A stretch of 35,565 bases of DNA from Chlorobiota bacterium (GTDB lineage Bacteria > Bacteroidota > Bacteroidia > Bacteroidales > JAADGE01). The translations under genes were made by a program, and so were the position numbers. Shown piece after piece: positions 33,730 to 35,565 of the stretch; within the stretch, counting starts at the first letter, position 1; the number at the start of each line of letters is the position of its first letter. Under the pieces are notes generated by a model, which made no database searches, was not told the origin of the DNA, and saw only the letters and a program-made list of their open reading frames with translations. The stretch covers positions 1 through 35,565 of the forward strand of contig JAADGE010000026.1 in NCBI GenBank assembly GCA_013152535.1. Reading direction: 5' to 3'.

Positions 33730-34524
33730 ATGGACCATAACGAATTAGTTGATAAAATTACAAACGAGATAATGTCTCGCTTAAAAAACAATTTGGATTT
33801 AAAAAACAGCATAACCGGCAATGTTAATTCTGAAACACCGAATTTAGGAATTACAACTCAGCAAATGGCTCGCTACATTGATCATACTTTGTTGAAACCC
33901 GATGCAATTGATAAACAGTTTGATCAATTGTGTGATGAGGCAAAAAAATATAACTTTTATTCTGTATGTGTTAATTCCGGCTGGGTTTCTTATGTTGCAA
34001 AAAAAGTAAGAGGATCTGATGTTAAAGTTTGTTCCGTTATAGGATTTCCCCTGGGTGAATCCGACAGCAGAAGCAAAGCATTTGAAACTCGAAATGCTAT
34101 AGATAACGGAGCTAATGAAATAGATATGGTTATTAGCGTAAGTGCCTTAAAATCCGGCAACTTAAAATATGTTGAAGAAGATATCAGAGCCGTTAAAAGA
34201 GCCTGTCGAAGCACAACGGTTCTTAAAGTTATTCTTGAAACATCATTATTAGATGAAAATGAGAAAATTATTGCTTGTGAAATCAGCAAAAAAGTAGGTG
34301 TTGACTTTGTAAAAACAAGTACAGGTTTCGGCGGCGGCGGAGCAACTGTCGGAGATATTGAATTGATGAGACGTGTGGTCGGTCCGGAAATGGGTGTAAA
34401 AGCAAGCGGCGGTATCAGAGATTTTAAAACGGCAGCAGCAATGATTAAAGCCGGAGCAACAAGAATCGGAGCCGGTGCTGGTGTGGCTATTGTAACCGGA
34501 GGAAAATCTGAAGGCGGCTATTAA
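33730..34524 (+). CDS. deoC: Deoxyribose-phosphate aldolase with encapsulation helix
   Basis: Class I aldolase splitting 2-deoxyribose-5-phosphate into glyceraldehyde-3-phosphate and acetaldehyde. Of its 264 residues, the catalytic domain starts near MARYIDHTLLKP (about 46-57). It has the Schiff-base Lys195 in FVKTSTGFGGGGAT, Lys224 in VKASGGIR and Asp132 in EIDMVI. About 45 residues precede the domain: a helix (residues 1-20, hydrophobics L6, V7, I10, I14, M15, L18) and an Asn/Ser/Thr-rich linker, absent from ordinary DeoC and similar to the front of the aldehyde dehydrogenase, so it is probably a cargo-targeting peptide. It is the last gene of the operon, followed by a terminator. Confidence 0.93.
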   Translation: MDHNELVDKITNEIMSRLKNNLDLKNSITGNVNSETPNLGITTQQMARYIDHTLLKPDAIDKQFDQLCDEAKKYNFYSVCVNSGWVSYVAKKVRGSDVKVCSVIGFPLGESDSRSKAFETRNAIDNGANEIDMVISVSALKSGNLKYVEEDIRAVKRACRSTTVLKVILETSLLDENEKIIACEISKKVGVDFVKTSTGFGGGGATVGDIELMRRVVGPEMGVKASGGIRDFKTAAAMIKAGATRIGAGAGVAIVTGGKSEGGY

Positions 34525-34541
34525 AAGAAATTGATCAGATA

Positions 34542-34574
34542 AAAAAAGCGAAATTATTTAAATTTCGCTTTTTT
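34542..34574. terminator. Bidirectional rho-independent terminator between the two aldolases
   Basis: AAAAAAGCGAAATT (34542-34555), loop ATTTA, AATTTCGCTTTTTT (34561-34574): a perfect 14-bp stem with an A-run on one side and a T-run on the other, so it can stop transcription from both directions. It lies 17 bases after the aldolase stop and 18 before the convergent gene's stop. Confidence 0.85.
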
Positions 34575-34592
34575 ATTTTCTTTTAATCATCT

Positions 34593-35486
34593 TTAAAAAT
34601 AAATAATCTCTTCTTTCCTTTCAGAACTCATTTTGGAAATATCATTTAATAGCTTATTCGGTAATTTATTTGTTCCGATTCTAAAATATTCGGGAGTAAT
34701 CCAATCGTCTCCCAAAACGTTTTTTATCAGTAAAAAATATTTTAATGCTGTTTCTGAATCTGCTATGCAGCCGGCAGGTTTAATCCCTATTTTTTTACCG
34801 GTTCTTTCAAAATACTCTTTGATTACTAAAGACATAACAAATGTAGCCTCAAGTGTTGATGCAGGAATAGTTTTTTCGGTAGAAGTTTTCAAAAAATCGG
34901 CACCGGCTTCAATTGCAAGAATTGATGCAATTTTTACATTGTTGAGATTTTCTAATGAGCCGCTTTCAAGTATAACCTTTAAATATTTGTCTGCACAAAC
35001 GGTTTTTATTGCTTTAATCTCTTCATAAACCGTTTGAAAATCTCCGGATAATAATGTGCCGGCAGAAATTACCGTATCAATTTCATCTGCACCTTTTTCA
35101 ACAGCTCTTTTAACCTCTTCAATTTTTAAATCAATAAATGTTTGTGAAGAAGGAAAACCGCCGGCAGCAGAAGTAATTTTTACGCCGGGAGTATTTAAGT
35201 TGGTCTTAACATACTCGACTAAAGTCGGATAAACACAAATTGCAGCAACATTCGGCATATCCGGAAAATGTGTTTTGAAATTGTTAACATTTTCGGCAAA
35301 TTGTTTTGCCGTTTCCGGAGTATCCGTATTGTTGAGAGTTGTCAAATCAATTAATCCGAAGATTGTTTTTAACGTCTTAACAGTATAAATTGCAGAAATA
35401 TTTCCTGTAATTTTCTTTACTTCCTTTTCAATTTCAGAATTTACAATTTCTGTTTTATATAAAGATAATAGTTCTTTTATGTCCAT
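34593..35486 (-). CDS. deoC: Second deoxyribose-phosphate aldolase, long type
   Basis: A 297-residue DERA of the longer, E. coli-like class, convergent with the microcompartment operon. The Schiff-base lysine is Lys200 in FLKTSTEK and a second active-site lysine is Lys236 in GIKPAGCI; Asp137 lies in EIDTVISAG. It shares only the active-site motifs with the DERA at 33730 and has no linker-type N-terminus: the first 30 residues are helical and part of the enzyme. It is therefore probably a cytosolic counterpart. It starts 16 bases downstream of a tRNA-Lys gene on the same strand; no promoter is evident in between, so it may be read through from the tRNA. Confidence 0.92.
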   Translation of the reverse strand: MDIKELLSLYKTEIVNSEIEKEVKKITGNISAIYTVKTLKTIFGLIDLTTLNNTDTPETAKQFAENVNNFKTHFPDMPNVAAICVYPTLVEYVKTNLNTPGVKITSAAGGFPSSQTFIDLKIEEVKRAVEKGADEIDTVISAGTLLSGDFQTVYEEIKAIKTVCADKYLKVILESGSLENLNNVKIASILAIEAGADFLKTSTEKTIPASTLEATFVMSLVIKEYFERTGKKIGIKPAGCIADSETALKYFLLIKNVLGDDWITPEYFRIGTNKLPNKLLNDISKMSSERKEEIIYF

Positions 35487-35501
35487 AGTAATAAAAAAAA
35501 G

Positions 35502-35565
35502 TCGGCTCGGTGGGGTTCGAACCCACGACCCCGAGATTAAGAGTCACGTGCTCTGCCAACTGAGC
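35502..35565 (-). tRNA. tRNA-Lys (CTT), 5' end cut by the window
   Basis: Read on the minus strand, the D-arm GCTCAGTTGGCAGAGC is followed by the anticodon loop CTCTTAA with anticodon CTT, the T-arm GTGGGTTCGAACCCCAC and the 3' acceptor strand CGAGCCG plus discriminator A. CCA is not encoded. About 9 bases (acceptor 5' strand and positions 8-9) lie beyond the window. The anticodon stem has one T-T mismatch (29-41). Confidence 0.93.

Overview
The window is AT-rich chromosomal DNA, most likely from a member of the Bacteroidota. Three things point there: promoters with a TAnnTTTG -7 element (for example 26102-26109, 28127-28134 and 21513-21506 on the minus strand), families largely confined to that phylum (DUF3098, and an Mrp protein with no CxxC), and phylum-typical neighbourhoods (ftsX-DUF3098-uppP-truB-queA, divergent prmC/ribD, and a MoxR/DUF4129/DUF4350 cluster). 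I cannot name the genus.

Layout. 1-5271 is a same-strand cluster of membrane proteins ending in a MoxR-type AAA ATPase: two tandem paralogous membrane proteins, a DUF4129 protein, a DUF4350 protein and a secreted protein with a lysine-rich tail. 5272-6470 is a patch of short repeats around one orphan membrane-protein gene and looks acquired. 6471-7854 is a GltS-like glutamate/Na+ symporter whose first codons are out of frame by one T. 7958-17325 holds prmC, ribD, a DUF58 protein (the usual MoxR partner, here detached), trxA, a TPM-domain protein paired with a LemA-like protein, and dnaE. 17557-27553 is housekeeping: sppA-lpxK, the minus-strand ftsX-to-queA operon, two rhomboid proteases, mrp and an Nfu-type Fe-S scaffold. 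27597-28070 is a guanine-deaminase-like enzyme.

The main feature is a compact bacterial microcompartment (BMC) operon at 28162-34524. It encodes nine shell proteins (three BMC-T, two BMC-H, four BMC-P), a CoA-acylating aldehyde dehydrogenase, an RpiB/LacAB-type isomerase and a class I deoxyribose-phosphate aldolase (DERA). The dehydrogenase and DERA each carry an N-terminal amphipathic helix plus linker that looks like an encapsulation peptide. The inferred chemistry is 2-deoxyribose-5-phosphate to glyceraldehyde-3-phosphate plus acetaldehyde, with the acetaldehyde oxidised to acetyl-CoA inside the shell. The gene set fits what I recall of the 'sugar phosphate utilizing' (SPU) class of BMC loci, so the class is probably known. 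Details worth attention are the RpiB-like protein with Asp at the catalytic Cys position, a tandem BMC-T+BMC-H duplication whose halves have diverged unequally, and no phosphotransacylase or alcohol dehydrogenase. A strong bidirectional terminator separates the operon from a second, convergent DERA of the longer type, followed by a tRNA-Lys gene cut by the window edge.

Other points of interest are a small hairpin repeat inserted in frame in prmC and repeated beside ribD, the one-base frameshift at the start of the symporter gene, and a LemA-like protein with its membrane anchor in the middle. I saw no CRISPR array, IS transposase, rRNA or phage genes.
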